Shown here: positions 30,211 through 41,649 of the stretch, one piece after another | Position numbering within the stretch: the stretch's first letter is position 1 | How the letters are laid out: each line of letters opens with the position of its first letter | DNA from: Perkinsus marinus ATCC 50983 | Lineage: Eukaryota > Perkinsozoa > Perkinsida > Perkinsidae | Length of the DNA stretch: 64,000 nucleotides | Assembly (NCBI RefSeq): GCF_000006405.1 | Contig: NW_003217015.1 | Coordinates: forward strand, 245,548 to 309,547 | Direction of reading: 5' to 3' | The notes under the pieces: generated by a model | Databases searched by the model: none | The model's input: only the letters and a program-made list of their open reading frames with translations | What the model was told of the DNA's origin: nothing | Translations under genes and position numbers: made by a program

Positions 30211-32254
30211 TCATTCTGAGTTGGCGGGTAATTCATTGTGCAACATCATACACCCATTCTTCAGACTATCAGTCAGTGTCTGTATTTTCACACTTGTGAT
30301 GTTGATTGTCAAGCCTGGGAAATTGGGAGTTGAGGAAAAGTTCGGCCTTGCGAACAAGTTCAAGTTTGTATCCTCGCTAAGGGTGAAGGCTGAGGGGAGA
30401 CAGATGCCGTCTGCTGAAGCCACCGACTAAAAACAGTTTTCAAATGGACATTTAGAGACTTCTGTTTGCGGTGGAGCATTCTCACCCTCATAGGCTGCTT
30501 GCCTCTTGAAAACTACCCCCAAGATCATATGCTTATCAAGCATTACCCGACAAGTAACTCGAGACCCCAATACAATGAGGCTGCTTGTAGAGAGCCTCTG
30601 GAGGGTCCATTATAGTTCTGACTGCGGCAACCCTACCCTTCCTCCGAACAACATTAACAACCAAACATTCCATAGAGTGACGACATTCCGCACCCAGCAG
30701 GGCTATCCCTATCCAATCATGGCTGGTCATGACATCATCCACTATGTTGTCCAAGACTATAGCTCGAGTCCCAGGCGGCAAAGAGCTTCAAGGCGTGGCC
30801 TAACAAATGAGCTCAACTCTACCACAACAACAACCACGCTAACCTGAACAAGCAACTGAATGGCTCTCCTTTGGCTCTCGTCCAAGTCCGCTATTCTCTC
30901 CTTCAGAGCCCTCTCATGATCTCTCACTCGTCCATCCAACTCAGCCTCTCGTCTTGAGAACTACCACCCGAGGAATGGTCGGCCATCGAGCCAACTATAC
31001 TACATCCGCCAGCATGCTCCTCATACGAGCCGTCCTCTCCTCCACACACCACTCATTGAGCTCGTCCACCACACGTTCCTTCTCAGTCTTCATCTCCTTC
31101 TCTAGTGCTACCACTCTAGCCCTGAGTAACGACGCTGAACGTCCCCCTCCTACTCTCTGAACTTACTCCTTCATAATTGCAATATTATCATCTAGCTCCG
31201 CATGCCGTCGTTGGACTTCGCTGTCGATAGCCGCCAGCCTAGCGGTCCTCACAGCCTCGATCTCCTCCAGTGCAATACAAGCTGACGAGGCCTGATCCCA
31301 AGCACTACCCCACTCCTTCCTGAACCAGTACCATATATAGTGTCCGTAGACCCCGCCACTCCTCCATGGCCATCCCCATCCACTCCCTAATGAGGTCATC
31401 CTCGTCCCCTCCAATAAGACAACACTGAACATCCGCATCGCTCCGCCCGCCGACTGACAAATCTGCATTGTCCTCCACAGGAGCCGATTGAGAACAACCC
31501 ATCACAAAATTAACTGTAGAGTATGTACTGTTACTCTAGCGATAGCACTGATGATCGATGTCAACCTTAACAGGACCGTAACGCAAGACACTTGGTGTAG
31601 ATATCATTGACGATCATCCGAATTGGTGGTATCTCCAAACCTAGCATAAAGTACTCTCTTCAACTCGCACATCTCCTCTACGACAATACAAGCCAACCCC
31701 TATGTACTGTACTACTGTATGGCATCACTCCTATGTGTGAGCCGATCCATTTCCGTTGTAAGTTCTTCCTCATACAACCATCGAAGCACCCTTCCTCTCC
31801 TCATAGCCTACCTTCTTGTTCTCCGAAGCCTAGTCCTAATCGACAGGGACGAAGAACCCTCCCATCCCCACATGAGGCCATCGCAGTCCATGCATAACCC
31901 TAACACCTCAACCGCACTTTCACAAAGCTGTATTTTCTCCTGCTGATACGGTCCAAGGTGCCTAAGTCCATCGAGGAGTACTTTCATGTGGAGGATGTCC
32001 TCCTCCCTCTCCTCATGGGTTTGAGTCTACTAAACTTGTTAATGCGGAGCTGATCGTCCATGGTCACATCGGTGTCCCCAGTAGCAGGAGCAACAGCAGT
32101 CGACATAGTAGATGTGGAACAGTTCTACATCCATACTTCCTCCATCACTCACCACCAAGTCATTCTCGCCACTACAAAGCCACTTGAGCGGCGGTAGGCC
32201 AACATCAAGACCAGCTTTGAAAAAGCGTTCAATCACTGAGTTCATTCGAGCCAT
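30211..32254 (-). CDS. Intron-dense coiled-coil gene, unknown function
   Basis: Several minus-strand exons read well: ATG 32254 (MARMNSVIERFFKAGLDVG), a later exon with EKIQLCESAVEVLGLCMDCD, an exon from about 31327 (WGSAWDQASSACIALEEIEA), one with ALEKEMKTEKERVVDELNEW, one with GRVRDHERALKERIADLDE, and a block with PPGTRAIVLDNIVDDVMTSH. The last open stretch ends at 30211. Introns have good GTAAGT-type donors but I could not fix every junction. The protein is largely coiled coil, like the gene at 20.7-24.1 kb. No domain is recognised. Confidence 0.5.
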
Positions 32255-32706
32255 GTTATCATCCTAGAGCTCCTCGAGCAAAGAGACCACTTTCTCCACT
32301 TCTTCCCTCGAATGACTGCTAGCGACAACTGGCGGATCAACACCACCTCCTGGTCCTACTATAGTGTAGTGTCGTCATAGCACTGGCATGATTCGGTGGG
32401 GCCTCAGATGACGACCATCGTCCATGTTATTCCGGCCGTGAGGGTATTGTTGGAGTTTGGCTCAGTGGATATCATTGAGAACGAGGAATAACAGATGTGT
32501 TGGAATTAGGAGCGAGAAGATGGCCGAAGTACTCCCTCGGGTTCCCATAAGCGACTTGGAGTTCCTGAAGAGCGTGAGTGCTTCTTTGGACACGTCAATG
32601 AACCTCTGTGTCCGAGACGTTCAAGCCGACAACTGCAGTTTTTTTCTGTGGAAACAGAAATACACACATCAGAATTATACACGTTGTCAGCGTGTACGAT
32701 GTACAT

Positions 32707-33592
32707 AACTTCACTGCAGTTTTTTTTTGAGTGGAAACTAAATTATACACGTTTGACATGGTAGATTGTACGAGCCATAGGTGAAACGTTTATCAACTCT
32801 ATCCAGTCAACTTCACTGCAGTTGTCAGTGGCAACTGAACTTCATCGGGTGGACTCTATCCAGAAGCAATTCTTTTAGCAAAGTAGTGCATGTTGAGAAA
32901 TTGTGATGGAAGGCAAGAAAGCAAGAATAGGCATGTGGTGAGATTCGATTGCTTGGTATGACTGTTCTCTCTACAGTGGCACTGAGTAACGACTAATGTG
33001 GTGGGGTTAGGAGGGGTGAAATGGTGAAGTGAGAAAGGAGTGGTATGAGGTTTCTTGTGAGAAGTCTGTTTTGTCTTGGTGCTCCCTCCCTTGTTCACCA
33101 TGGAAGTTGATAGACGACTCGACAGCCTGAGAGCGGATACAGACCTCACGATGACCCCGGAGGGCCTCGGGGATGTCGGGGAGGTGATGGGGAGGATGCT
33201 GGTCTCATCCGAGTAGCAGGATCGGATGATTTGGAGTGAACACCATGGTGTGGTATGGCAACTCGTGGTCTGTCAGCGAATAACATGATAGTTGCTAGTG
33301 TTAATTCTACAGAGTCTCGATAGTATTCTTGATAGAGGTCTCTACTATAGAATCCTCCTCATGCTCATACGCATGGTCAGAAAAACATCATATACCGACC
33401 GCGAAGTACCAGACTCCAAATCTATCGTAGATCTTCTTCCTTGAGAAGGGCGGCCTGGGTATCCGATAGACATTTGTTGAGTTGCAGGGTCGTCTTTAAT
33501 CGGGTAATTTTAATCTCAGAATCGCCCTCGAAATTCTAGGGGGGAAAATGAATATTAAAATTGAATAAATAAAATGATCAAATGAATATTCT
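32707..33592. other. Intergenic with small repeats
   Basis: No gene recognised. The motif ACTGCAGTTTTTT followed by GTGGAAAC occurs near 32633 and 32714, and ACTTCACTGCAGTT near 32708 and 32811. These are short dispersed or decayed tandem repeats. Confidence 0.4.
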
Positions 33593-35300
33593 CTATTTAT
33601 AAATGAGTCGATGCGTGTCTTGCTTTAGTCCCGTGTGGGTATATGCTATGACTTCACCCGAAACCAATGGGTGGCGCGGTATGGTGTCACAATCGAGACC
33701 TTCCCTCTCAATAAGGAACCGCCCACCAAGGAGCCCAGGTTCGAAGCGGTAGTAGCATTCCGGGCCTTGGCAATTTCGTGGCGCAGTGACGCAGAATTGT
33801 GATAGTGTGCGCCGGTTGCTGCCTTCAGTTGCAGCCAGTCTGCTCAGGCGTTCAGGCTGGCTACTCAGTGGTTTGATAAGCAATGTGAGATGCACAGGAG
33901 TCGGGCGTCGGTGTTGAATCGAGAGGTGGCTAGAGGTACTCTATAGGGAAGGACGGCGACCTACTTGGACCGGCTGTTGAGCTTTTTGAGAGAGGACTGG
34001 TGCAGGGGTAGGCACATTGACGCAAGCTGATAGGATCCCCGGTAGTGTCGCGGCGGCGGAAAGTCATACGAAGAAGTCTGCCGAGGTACAGCCAGGGCCG
34101 GAGGAGTAGTGATGGTAGATGGGTCCGTCGATGCATGGGTAGTTTAGGGCACACTGGTGTTGGATGCCATCATTGACGTACATGATTATCGTGGTAGTGA
34201 CGATGATGAGGAGTATTTGGTGACGGGGAAGAGTGGAGGGCACCTCCACCGGAAGGTGTGGATTAGGATATCACAATGCTTGGCGAAGAAGGATGAGGAC
34301 ATTCTGAGGTCACTCGGTGGTGTCTTTGAGGGAATACTTGAAGGAACGATGGAAGTTAGTCGTTATAGCTGTAGAGGACTCGATATTCGGGTATATCTGG
34401 TAGAGTGTGTAATTATCATATGCAGGAGTTCACTACCTTGAAAGTATGGGTCTGCTTTCAGTAGTCTGAATAGAACCTAGGGGTCATCTCGTGATGGTGG
34501 AGGTTCTGTATAGGGCGTTTCGAGATAAGCGTCAGGGCGCCGACGAGAGTAGTGACTCAGAATCTATGTACGAGCTAGAGTGTATAGAGGGGTACAAGAA
34601 GTCGAGGAAGAGTAAGGGAGAGGTCCCCGGTTCGAATCCTGGTGATGACATTTCTCAGAGGAACAGTTCTATGTCAAGTGGCGAGGGTACAGTTCCGCGG
34701 AGAACACCTGGGAGCCGCTGAAGAATCTTACGGGTATAAGTGCTGAGGAGATAGAGTAGGGTGTGGGGATCGAACCTGGGTGCTTCCTATGAGGGTTCCT
34801 ATGAATCTTCTTCTACAGGGAGGCTCGGCAGAAGTTTGGTGGTAAGAAAGTGGCGTTGAAACGTGTGGCAAAGAAGGGCGGTAAGGACGCGCACTCCTCC
34901 GATTCTAACCAACGTAAGTATGCTCAGTAGATCTTTGGCATCGTGGTAGTTATGTCCTCTTACCGAAATTTATTCTCGTTGACAGACGGACCTACTGTGT
35001 CTAGGTATGGGAAGAGAGGCGGAGGCGGCTGGCCTGAGCTCGAGAGGTGGCGTGGAGGAGTCGACTGCCGCGTGACGGCATTAATTTTGTGGCGCAGTGA
35101 CGGATCATAATGGACCCCAGCCTGATGCATTCATCCTTTGGGGCTGTGTGTAACATTATTATAAAGGAGAGCTGTCCATTTGTGATGGTTTTTCTGGCAT
35201 GAGGCTAGTCATGTTTCCTTTTCGAATGAGATGAGTTCTGTTCAAGGCGTAGGTGGCGTGGTTGGCATCCGAAAGGTCCCCGGTTCTAGTGCCGGTAGTA
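33593..35300. repeat. tRNA-like / SINE-like cluster
   Basis: RNA polymerase III B-box-like strings occur at about 33731 (GGTTCGAAG), 34629 (GGTTCGAATCC), 34769 on the minus strand (GGTTCGATCCC) and 35279 (GGTTCTAGTGCC). The last is preceded by an A-box-like GGCGTGGTTGGCA. A GTGGCGCAGTGACG motif occurs at about 33776 and 35090. None folds into a complete tRNA by eye, so these look like decayed tRNA-derived short interspersed elements. No protein gene is supported here. Confidence 0.45.
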
Positions 35301-35329
35301 GTGCTTCTAATGTCTTCTTTTCGCTGATC

Positions 35330-38300
35330 ATGAGTGAAGACGTCAGCAGTCCCCCCAAGGCCGAACAAGAGTCACCACCTCCTTGCTACGACTGGGCGGA
35401 CGTGGAGTTCATAGATGCCATAGAGGACGGGTCCATGGGCGGCAGCTCTCCAATTGCCGAGGCATCGGTTATATCGAGCCCTTTAGTGGGTGTTGGAGGG
35501 GAGGCGGAGGACGTCTCGATGCCTGCAGGTAATACATAGCCTTGCGTATGTCGGAGAATTAGTTTTGATTCTCATACCACTCCTCGGTGTTGAAATATTA
35601 ATGCTCTCTCTCCTCAGCTGAGCTCGGGAGTTTCCGAACTAATTATAGAAGTTCATATACGAATACGAGAAGAGATGTATAAGTATGAACTAGAAATTTC
35701 CGAAATTTTCATATTGTCACCAACATGTGTCGTTGACCATGTGCAGTTTCCCCCACACTACCACTCCTTTTCGAAATCATCGTTCATGCTAGAGCTGCAT
35801 ATATATCAATCTGTTGCTATTTAGAGTCTAAAGAGGAGCCGGTAGTGAAGGACGCACCTTCGTGCCCCGATGAGAAGATGGACGATCTTGATGCCCTCTT
35901 GGCACATCTACTGCAGTGCGGCTGGGAGTCCCCTTGGACGGTACCAGCTGCTGTCGATAGAGACCTCTTGGAGCGCCTAGTGGAACGGAATATCCAACGT
36001 TTGGATTTACCACCTGGAGTTTACGGTAATAGGGACTTGACCAGACTGTTCTTCGTACCACTCCTCCGCCTCTTCGTGAGTAGATGAGAGCATCATGCTA
36101 TGGGGGTAGAACCAATAGGTTAGTGAAGGATTTGTCGGTAGTACCATAGGGGCCGTCGATCTCGTTTCTTCGTCGTTGTGGGCGTAAATCGTCTAGTGCA
36201 CCAGCGTCGTCGTATTTCGAAGGATCACGCTACTATGACGTAGTTGGCCCTAGGGGGCTCATGAAAACCACTATTCGGGACTACTCCTCATCCGTATTAC
36301 TGTTGGTTTTGGTGCCGCGTTTTACGTCGCGCCAGGCGCGTTGTGGATTGTAGTGAATGTTCATTCAGCAAGTTTCTGTTTTCAGCCGCTGAAGCTGCTG
36401 TTCCGGACCCTTCAGCACTGGAGGAGTCGGGGCGGAATCGATCACCAAGTGGGGACGTGGAAATAGTGGCAGCGAGCTCGAGCGGGCCGAGTGGCAGTGG
36501 CCTCTTTAGGGAGGGGCTACTTGTTGGTAGTAGTACTGAAAGGGAAAAGAAGAGGAAAAAGAAGAAACATAGGTCGGATAAGAGGGAACATAGGAAAAGT
36601 GGAAAGTTGCGAAAAATGGCGGAGCGAAGCGATCGGAAAGACGTTGATGGGAGCAGGAATAGGGGTAGTGTTAAACGGAGGAGGATAGCATTGCAAGAGG
36701 ACATTGAAAGCCCCTTGCATGCGGGCCGGCGAGGGTCGAAGCCGATGGAAATAGAGCTGGACGATAATGTGGAGGAGTTCCACGTGCCGAAGTGGACGGG
36801 AGAGGCGTTTGAGGGTAGTCAAGAGAAGCATGGTGGTAGTGTTGATGATGGAGGGTCGAAGGGCAGGGGCGCAGAGGGAGATGGGGAAGTAGTCAATTTA
36901 GTGGCGAGTGACGATCTTACTAAGGAGTCTGGCGTCTCAAACGGAGGCCCAGCTGAGCAGCCTGGCACGCCGAAATTGCAGTTTGACACGTCGAAGCCTC
37001 TAAAGCCGGAGCTGGTCCTAGCGGCATCGGTATTACCTCCTGCGGTGAGGTTGGGGGAGTCCTGGGTGTCCTAATCACTCCTGTACAGTGTTGGAATATA
37101 TATTCGCTTTCCTCAGCTGAGCTCAGGAGTTTACTCACTAATTGTAGGAGTTTATATACGAATTAGGGTGGAAGTTTTGTGAACCCAAAATTTCCTCAAA
37201 AGCTTCATATTGTCATTGACATATGTAGTTGACCATGTGCCTACTTTTCCACACTACCCCTATGTAGGTACCCAACTCGGTTTACCGTGCAAGAGTTCGT
37301 ACGAGTGTTGTGAAGGCAGTGAAGGCTCCTCTAGTTGATATCATAGGCAACGAGTGTACAGATATGCGGAAGGTGGAGGTGGCGTGAAAAGGTGGGGAGA
37401 ATTGATTTTTGTTGGAAGTATCATAATGGTTNNNNNNNNNNNNNNNNNNNNNNNNNNNNNNNNNNNNNNNNNNNNNNNNNNNNNNNNNNNNNNNNNNNNN
37501 NNNNNNNNNNNNNNNNNNNNNNNNNNNNNNNATAACAAAACCGGCTGGAAGAAGAGTTGGAGTGACAGTAAGACGGCATGGGGAGATGGAAAGGGGGATA
37601 AGGACTGGTCATGGGAGGGTAAGGACAGCCAGAATTGGTGGAAGGATGGTATGGGGCAATGGGGGAGGTACTGGGAATCTGAGGAGGGAAAGGAGGGTGG
37701 TGGAAGCCCTGAGCGGAGGCCTCGAAATGACTGGAGCGACTCGGAATCCAAATGTCGGTGGAAATGGGCTGATGATAAATGGGAGAAAAACAGTCCTGTT
37801 GGTGATGGTAATGATGAGCTCATGGTGTCGGGGGCACCGAGCCCGTCGACGAAACCATTGGAGACCGCAGAGGGGGGAGAGGGACGGTCCCCATCGGTAG
37901 TAGAGGAGGTTGAGGGAGATGCGGTAGGTTCTGAGGGGGAGGCCATGAGTATTGTGGATGATGATGATGAGGGCACTATTCCTCAGGAGGCGGCTGCTCC
38001 TAGGCCTGTGATGGAACCAGGGCAACTTGAACAGGTGATGCCAAGCTGGCGTGATCGGAGAAGTAGTGTGGTGACAGGTAACCCAGCTGTGTCACCGTCT
38101 GTTGTGGCCGCTGGAGGACATCCAGTGGCTCTTCGATGTAACCAGCCCGAGTGACTCGACTCCTAGTGCTGCACAGTCCCTCTTGAGGGAATTGACCCTG
38201 AACACTGTGGTGGTATGCCCTCTTGGGGGGTCGGCTAAGTATGCTGATGGGGAAGGTGAGACTTACGTGTTTTATACGTTGTCGCGAATATGAGGGAGGT

Positions 38301-38672
38301 TGAAGTCCTGTGATGCTGATGGGTTCTCTTTAGGGGACATCCCAGGGACTATAGTCCTCAGAGACACGGCCGAGCCGGTTCCTGTTGGAGGGCTCACTCC
38401 TAGCAAGACAGTAGAGCAAACTATCTCTGATCTCACAGTGGAGTTAGTACAGTATGCGGCGGCTGATTTACCCGAGCTCCGTCACAGAGTCAGTGCATTA
38501 CAATATGTAATGGCTCGTCTTCATACCAACTCTTGTACAACTTGTGTCGCAGATACGAGCAGCCTGCGATATAATAGAGTTCCTGGACGGTGCCGAGTGG
38601 GATGAGGATCGGATCTTGCAACTCTTGGGGGATGCAGATGAGGCCAGAAGGATACCCCCGGACGAAGTTTGA
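35330..38672 (+). CDS. Multi-exon hydrophilic protein, unknown function
   Basis: The likely start is ATG 35330 (MSEDVSSPPKAEQ). Exons read in phase: to 35528; from 35825 (SKEEPVVKDAPSCPDEKMDD); 36386-37044, basic then acidic (KKRKKKKHRSDKREHRKSGK); from 37268 (VPNSVYRARVRTSVVK); after a gap, a Trp/Lys/Gly-rich block (GWKKSWSDSKTAWGDGKGDK) from 37532; then WLFDVTSPSDSTPSAAQ; DIPGTIVLRDTAEPVP; and a last exon starting near 38561 (IRAACDIIEFLDGAEWDED), with stop at 38670-38672. Splicing around 36026-36386 is uncertain. Two introns carry introner-like repeats. The composition suggests an RNA- or chromatin-binding protein, but this is a guess. Confidence 0.6.
35529..35824 (+). other. Intron carrying introner-like repeat
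   Basis: A 296-nt GT-AG intron (donor after CCTGCAG, acceptor TGCTATTTAG). Joining its flanks keeps the frame in phase 1. Its middle is repeat copy 1 (35613-35766), and similarity to the 37045-37267 intron starts earlier, at CACTCC...GTGTTG. Confidence 0.75.
35613..35766 (+). repeat. Introner-like repeat copy 1
   Basis: Starts CTCAGCTGAGCTCGGGAG, has AGTTCATATACGAAT in the middle, then TTTTCATATTGTCACCAAC, GTTGACCATGTGC and a CCCCACACTACCACTCC end. It shares this order of blocks with the copy at 37112 and, in reverse, with copies at 23218 and 24290. Confidence 0.85.
37045..37267 (+). other. Intron carrying introner-like repeat
   Basis: A 223-nt GT-AG intron (donor CCTGCG|GTGAGG, acceptor CTATGTAG) in phase 0. 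Almost all of it apart from the ends is homologous to the intron at 35529-35824. Confidence 0.75.
37112..37260 (+). repeat. Introner-like repeat copy 2
   Basis: Starts CTCAGCTGAGCTCAGGAG, then GTTTATATACGAATTAG, CTTCATATTGTCATTGAC, GTTGACCATGTGCC and CCACACTACCCC. It ends a few bases before the acceptor of its intron. Confidence 0.85.
37432..37531. other. Assembly gap (100 N)
   Basis: 100 N inside the gene at 35330-38672, at a place where an intron should lie between the exon starting 37268 and the Trp-rich exon. The intron and part of an exon are unknown. Confidence 0.98.
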
Positions 38673-38814
38673 TTGCATTTCGATTGCTTCAAAAACTTAC
38701 TACCATTATCGCTGTATTATCACCAAATTTGCCGACTATTGTGGCATGGTCGTTGAGTTGGGGGAATCGTTGGCCTCAGCGGGAGCCTCCCTATTCAGTG
38801 TCTTTTTCACCCTG

Positions 38815-41341
38815 ATGTTCAACAATCAACGAAGAGGTCGAGGTTGCTGTCTTCTTGAACTGTTGCTCCTACTCACATTACAAGGCTCCGCTCGAGCTGC
38901 TATAGCTTCCAACACGGCCTGTGAGTGTACATCCAGTTGCGGCACTGGTCTCTTATCTGCATCTAAGGCTTGGTGAGGGTGGGAGTAGGGAGTCTTCATT
39001 TCATGTGCAGTGTGAACCAACACGTTATACAAATCACCTTTTTCAAGGTAACTTGTCCATTCAGGAGAGTTTATCGATAACCTTCGAGAGGCGTAATGAT
39101 AATAATAAATTTCGAAAATTTCCGGACCCTGCTGACTGACCCAAACCGTTATGCAGCTCAACCTTGTTGTGCTATTTTGGGAGGAGCTCTAGGAGAAAAT
39201 TCACATTCATGAGCCAACATGGCCACCACTTCATTGAAGGAACTTCTCAACACGTCTATCCATCGAACATGTTAGTTTTCGGATGTCTTCTGCCGTCACC
39301 TCCTTCACCGCCTTCTGTACGGCACACAACAGTTGATCTATGGTGTAGAACTGGATGCCTTGGCGATATATCGCTCTGGGATCAGAGGAAAGATCTATAG
39401 AGCAGCGCAGAAGATTGAATTATTGCTTCAGACGGGCCCAGTAGTTCTCTATGGGATTCAGGTCTGGCGAGAAACTGGGCCAAGGCATTATTTTTTTGCC
39501 CTTGAATCCGTTTCTTTTCCAGGAAGGAAGTGGTGAACTTGCTTAAATGAGGCGGAGCGTTATCATGCATGAATACCAAACTTCGTTTTGAAGCTGATTG
39601 GGTGAGATCGATACCAGGGGATGGAAGTTTTCCTAAGAAGCTCGGTGTACCTGGTGAAAAAGGGATCAGGTGCCTAAGCTGCATCGTTTGTTACGCTTTG
39701 GAGTCCATTTTGACTCCGTTATCTACTCTGAAGGGCCCAATCACGGTATCGTCGATGATACCTGCCCAAAACATGACGCCACCACTCTTCTGTTGTCGCT
39801 TCATCCTCGGTGGGGGTGACGTGCCATGGAGAATCCATCCTGATGCCCACGCATCAGGGCCATCCAGGGTCGCTCGACATTTGTTGGTCCATAGAATGGT
39901 TGAAAAATCCCTCTTGATGTTCTGTCGAGCCCAATCAAGTCTCAATTCCTTGTGTCGGGCGGTCAGACAAGGCTTCCCAACTGATTTGCTTACCTTTCCT
40001 AACTCTCCCAGCACCCTGTTACGTGATGACTTCCGCTTCATGGGAACGCCAGCCGACTCAAATATCTCCTTGCTGGTTCCCAGGGTTTGCTTTGCCATAG
40101 CACGCTTCAGTCTGGTCTTCTCGCGCGCAGTGACACTCAGCTGGCTTTCGCGGCTCATTTGTATACAAGAAGACTAAGTTGAATATGGGTTTGGGTCAGT
40201 CAGCAGGGTCCGAGAGTTTTCGCGCGCCCAAAACTTGACAGTGGATGATGAAACGGTTCTCAAACGATTGCTGATCGATTGTCAATCGATTTTCATTATT
40301 ATTATCTTTACGCTTCACGAAGTTCACTGATAAACTCTCCTCAATGGACAAGTTATCTTGGAAAAGGCGATTTGCATAACGGTTTGGTTCACACTGTAGA
40401 GGCTTTTCCCTTCAGGTGTTATGTTAGCCCTAGTGGCTGTGGGGTCGGGACCTGTAGCTGTTTGAGTGCGTCTAAGAGCCCCTATGATTTCTGTGATGAC
40501 AGTCTTGGTCTTCTCCAACGAGAGCGCGAGAGGAGTCGGAGCGAAATAGAAGCTCTCACGGCCAAACTAGAGGACTTGCGAACTAGGCTCAGCTTGGACG
40601 ATTCGACTAGGGAGGCTCAGGAGGCTGCCCTGAAGGAGAAAGAGGTCCAACGAGAGGAGCTGGAGACGGTCATTTCATCACAGAAGAGTACCATTGCTGT
40701 GGTGTCTTGGTATTCCCTCTGGTGTGCTGTGGCTGTAGCGGCTGTAGTGTCCGTGCTTTGTCTGCTCTTCTGCCTCTATAAGGCATTCTTATTACGGAAA
40801 CAAGTGAAGGCCAGCGTGGAGACGAGTCCGATAACAGAAGCTCTGCTGAGCCCGCCAGCGAGGAATGCAGGGAAGGGAGTTGGGACTCCCTCGACTGAGG
40901 CTAATAGCCCGGCGAGGCTACCTCCTGAAGTAAGGTGGTTGAGTTATGACTATCGTCATAGTGATCGCCCTTCAGACACCATCGGATGTCTTCCCTCTTC
41001 ACAAGTCTTTCTCCCCGTCACTGGGCGGTCAGGACATCCGTTCGCCTTTCCTGGCAGCTGGGGTTTCGGCAGGAACGGGCACTCCTGGGTCGGCACGTAA
41101 GGCTCGACTATGCTATGCGGCATAGCATAGTCTATGCCTCGTTGATAAAGAATCTCATCAGATGAGCCTTGGAGTGAAGTGGACATGTCTCGACGCTCAA
41201 CGCGGGATGTCCTCGATACTCCGAGACTTGGGCCCTCAGGGTCCCAGCAACGGCCGAAGTTCCACAAACCGGAGATCACAGTAGATGATGAGCCTCAGCA
41301 TAGTAGCACTTCGAGGGAGGAAATAGAGAAGTCGACAAGGG
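38815..41341 (+). CDS. Predicted type I membrane protein, Cys-rich ectodomain and coiled coil
   Basis: Exon 1 (38815-38972) starts MFNNQRRGRG with a signal-peptide core (LLELLLLLTLQGSARA) and then ACECTSSCGTG. Exon 2 begins at 40416 and completes a Trp codon across the junction, continuing CYVSPSGCGVGTCSCL, a coiled coil of about 65 residues (RERERSRSEIEALTAKLEDL), one membrane span (AVAVAAVVSVLCLLFCLY) and a cytoplasmic tail. Exon 2 ends at 40929 before GTAAGG. Later exons probably include DIRSPFLAAGVSAGTGTPG (about 41031) and MSRRSTRDVLDTPRLG to 41341. A likely leader acceptor (CTATTCAG) lies about 20 bases before the ATG. The family is unknown; a surface receptor or adhesin is possible. 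The end of the gene is uncertain. Confidence 0.65.
39008..40396 (-). mobile_element. Tc1/mariner-like element with long inverted repeats
   Basis: The 1389-bp element starts CAGTGTGAACC and ends GGTTCACACTG. The inverted repeats run about 145 bp on the left and over 200 bp on the right, including a perfect 25-bp inner block starting CGGACCCTGCTGACTGACCC. The right flank is TA, the expected target; the left flank is TG, probably a decayed TA. The internal gene is a broken Tc1-type transposase on the minus strand. Confidence 0.88.
39420..40158 (-). pseudogene. Tc1/mariner transposase remnant
   Basis: The minus-strand frame from 40158 has a helix-turn-helix region and the start of the DDE core, but the first catalytic motif reads LWTNKCRATLDGPD where SDE or TDE is usual, so the first Asp is lost. 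An in-frame stop follows DNGVKMDSKA near 39691. The remainder is in other frames: FMHDNAPPH (second Asp) and, after another shift, PWPSFSPDLNPIENYW (third acidic residue), ending at 39420. It cannot encode an active enzyme. Confidence 0.88.
41106..41132. repeat. Perfect hairpin, 13-bp arms
   Basis: GACTATGCTATGC and its exact complement with a one-base loop, between exons of the membrane-protein gene and probably inside an intron. Confidence 0.85.
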
Positions 41342-41649
41342 TAAGTGTTGGGGCTATCGATCGAAGGATTTTCGCTGACCTCAGGCCTACTACAACCCCT
41401 CTATAGTCGACAAGAAGGGACCAGAAGGTTCATCGTCGTAGCATTTTTCCGATGTCTGCGAACAGACACGTTTTGCTCGCATGAGCTCAGATGGAGGTTT
41501 TTTTTGTATTCACCACCACCTCTATGATGTTCGCGTGTCACCATTGACATTGAAATTATAGCATTTCCGCCTTCACCATCAGACGAGGTTTGGTTCTGGT
41601 CACGGACCTAAAATGCTCCTCCAGCCTCCAGCCTCCCCCCCTTTCCCCT

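Larger units (their letters stand above)
38973..40415 (+). other. Intron expanded by a Tc1/mariner insertion
   Basis: Donor GTGAGG at 38973 and acceptor CCCTTCAG ending 40415. The exons join in phase (TG plus G, a Trp codon). The element at 39008-40396 makes up all but about 54 bases, so the original intron was of the ordinary short size. Confidence 0.8.

Noticed and set aside
30757-30939. Membrane span VSVVVVVVELSS in the 30-32 kb minus-strand gene
   Set aside because: The valine run is probably an intron (GTTAGC...TTGTTAG) translated by mistake.
34600-34660. A tRNA gene at the GGTTCGAATCC B box
   Set aside because: No paired acceptor or anticodon stem could be placed upstream, and the T stem has a mismatch; it is better explained as a SINE-like remnant.
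36297-36704. 135-codon minus-strand frame with a hydrophobic stretch
   Set aside because: It is antisense to a well-supported exon of the 35330-38672 gene; the Leu/Phe runs are the complement of Lys/Glu/Arg codons.
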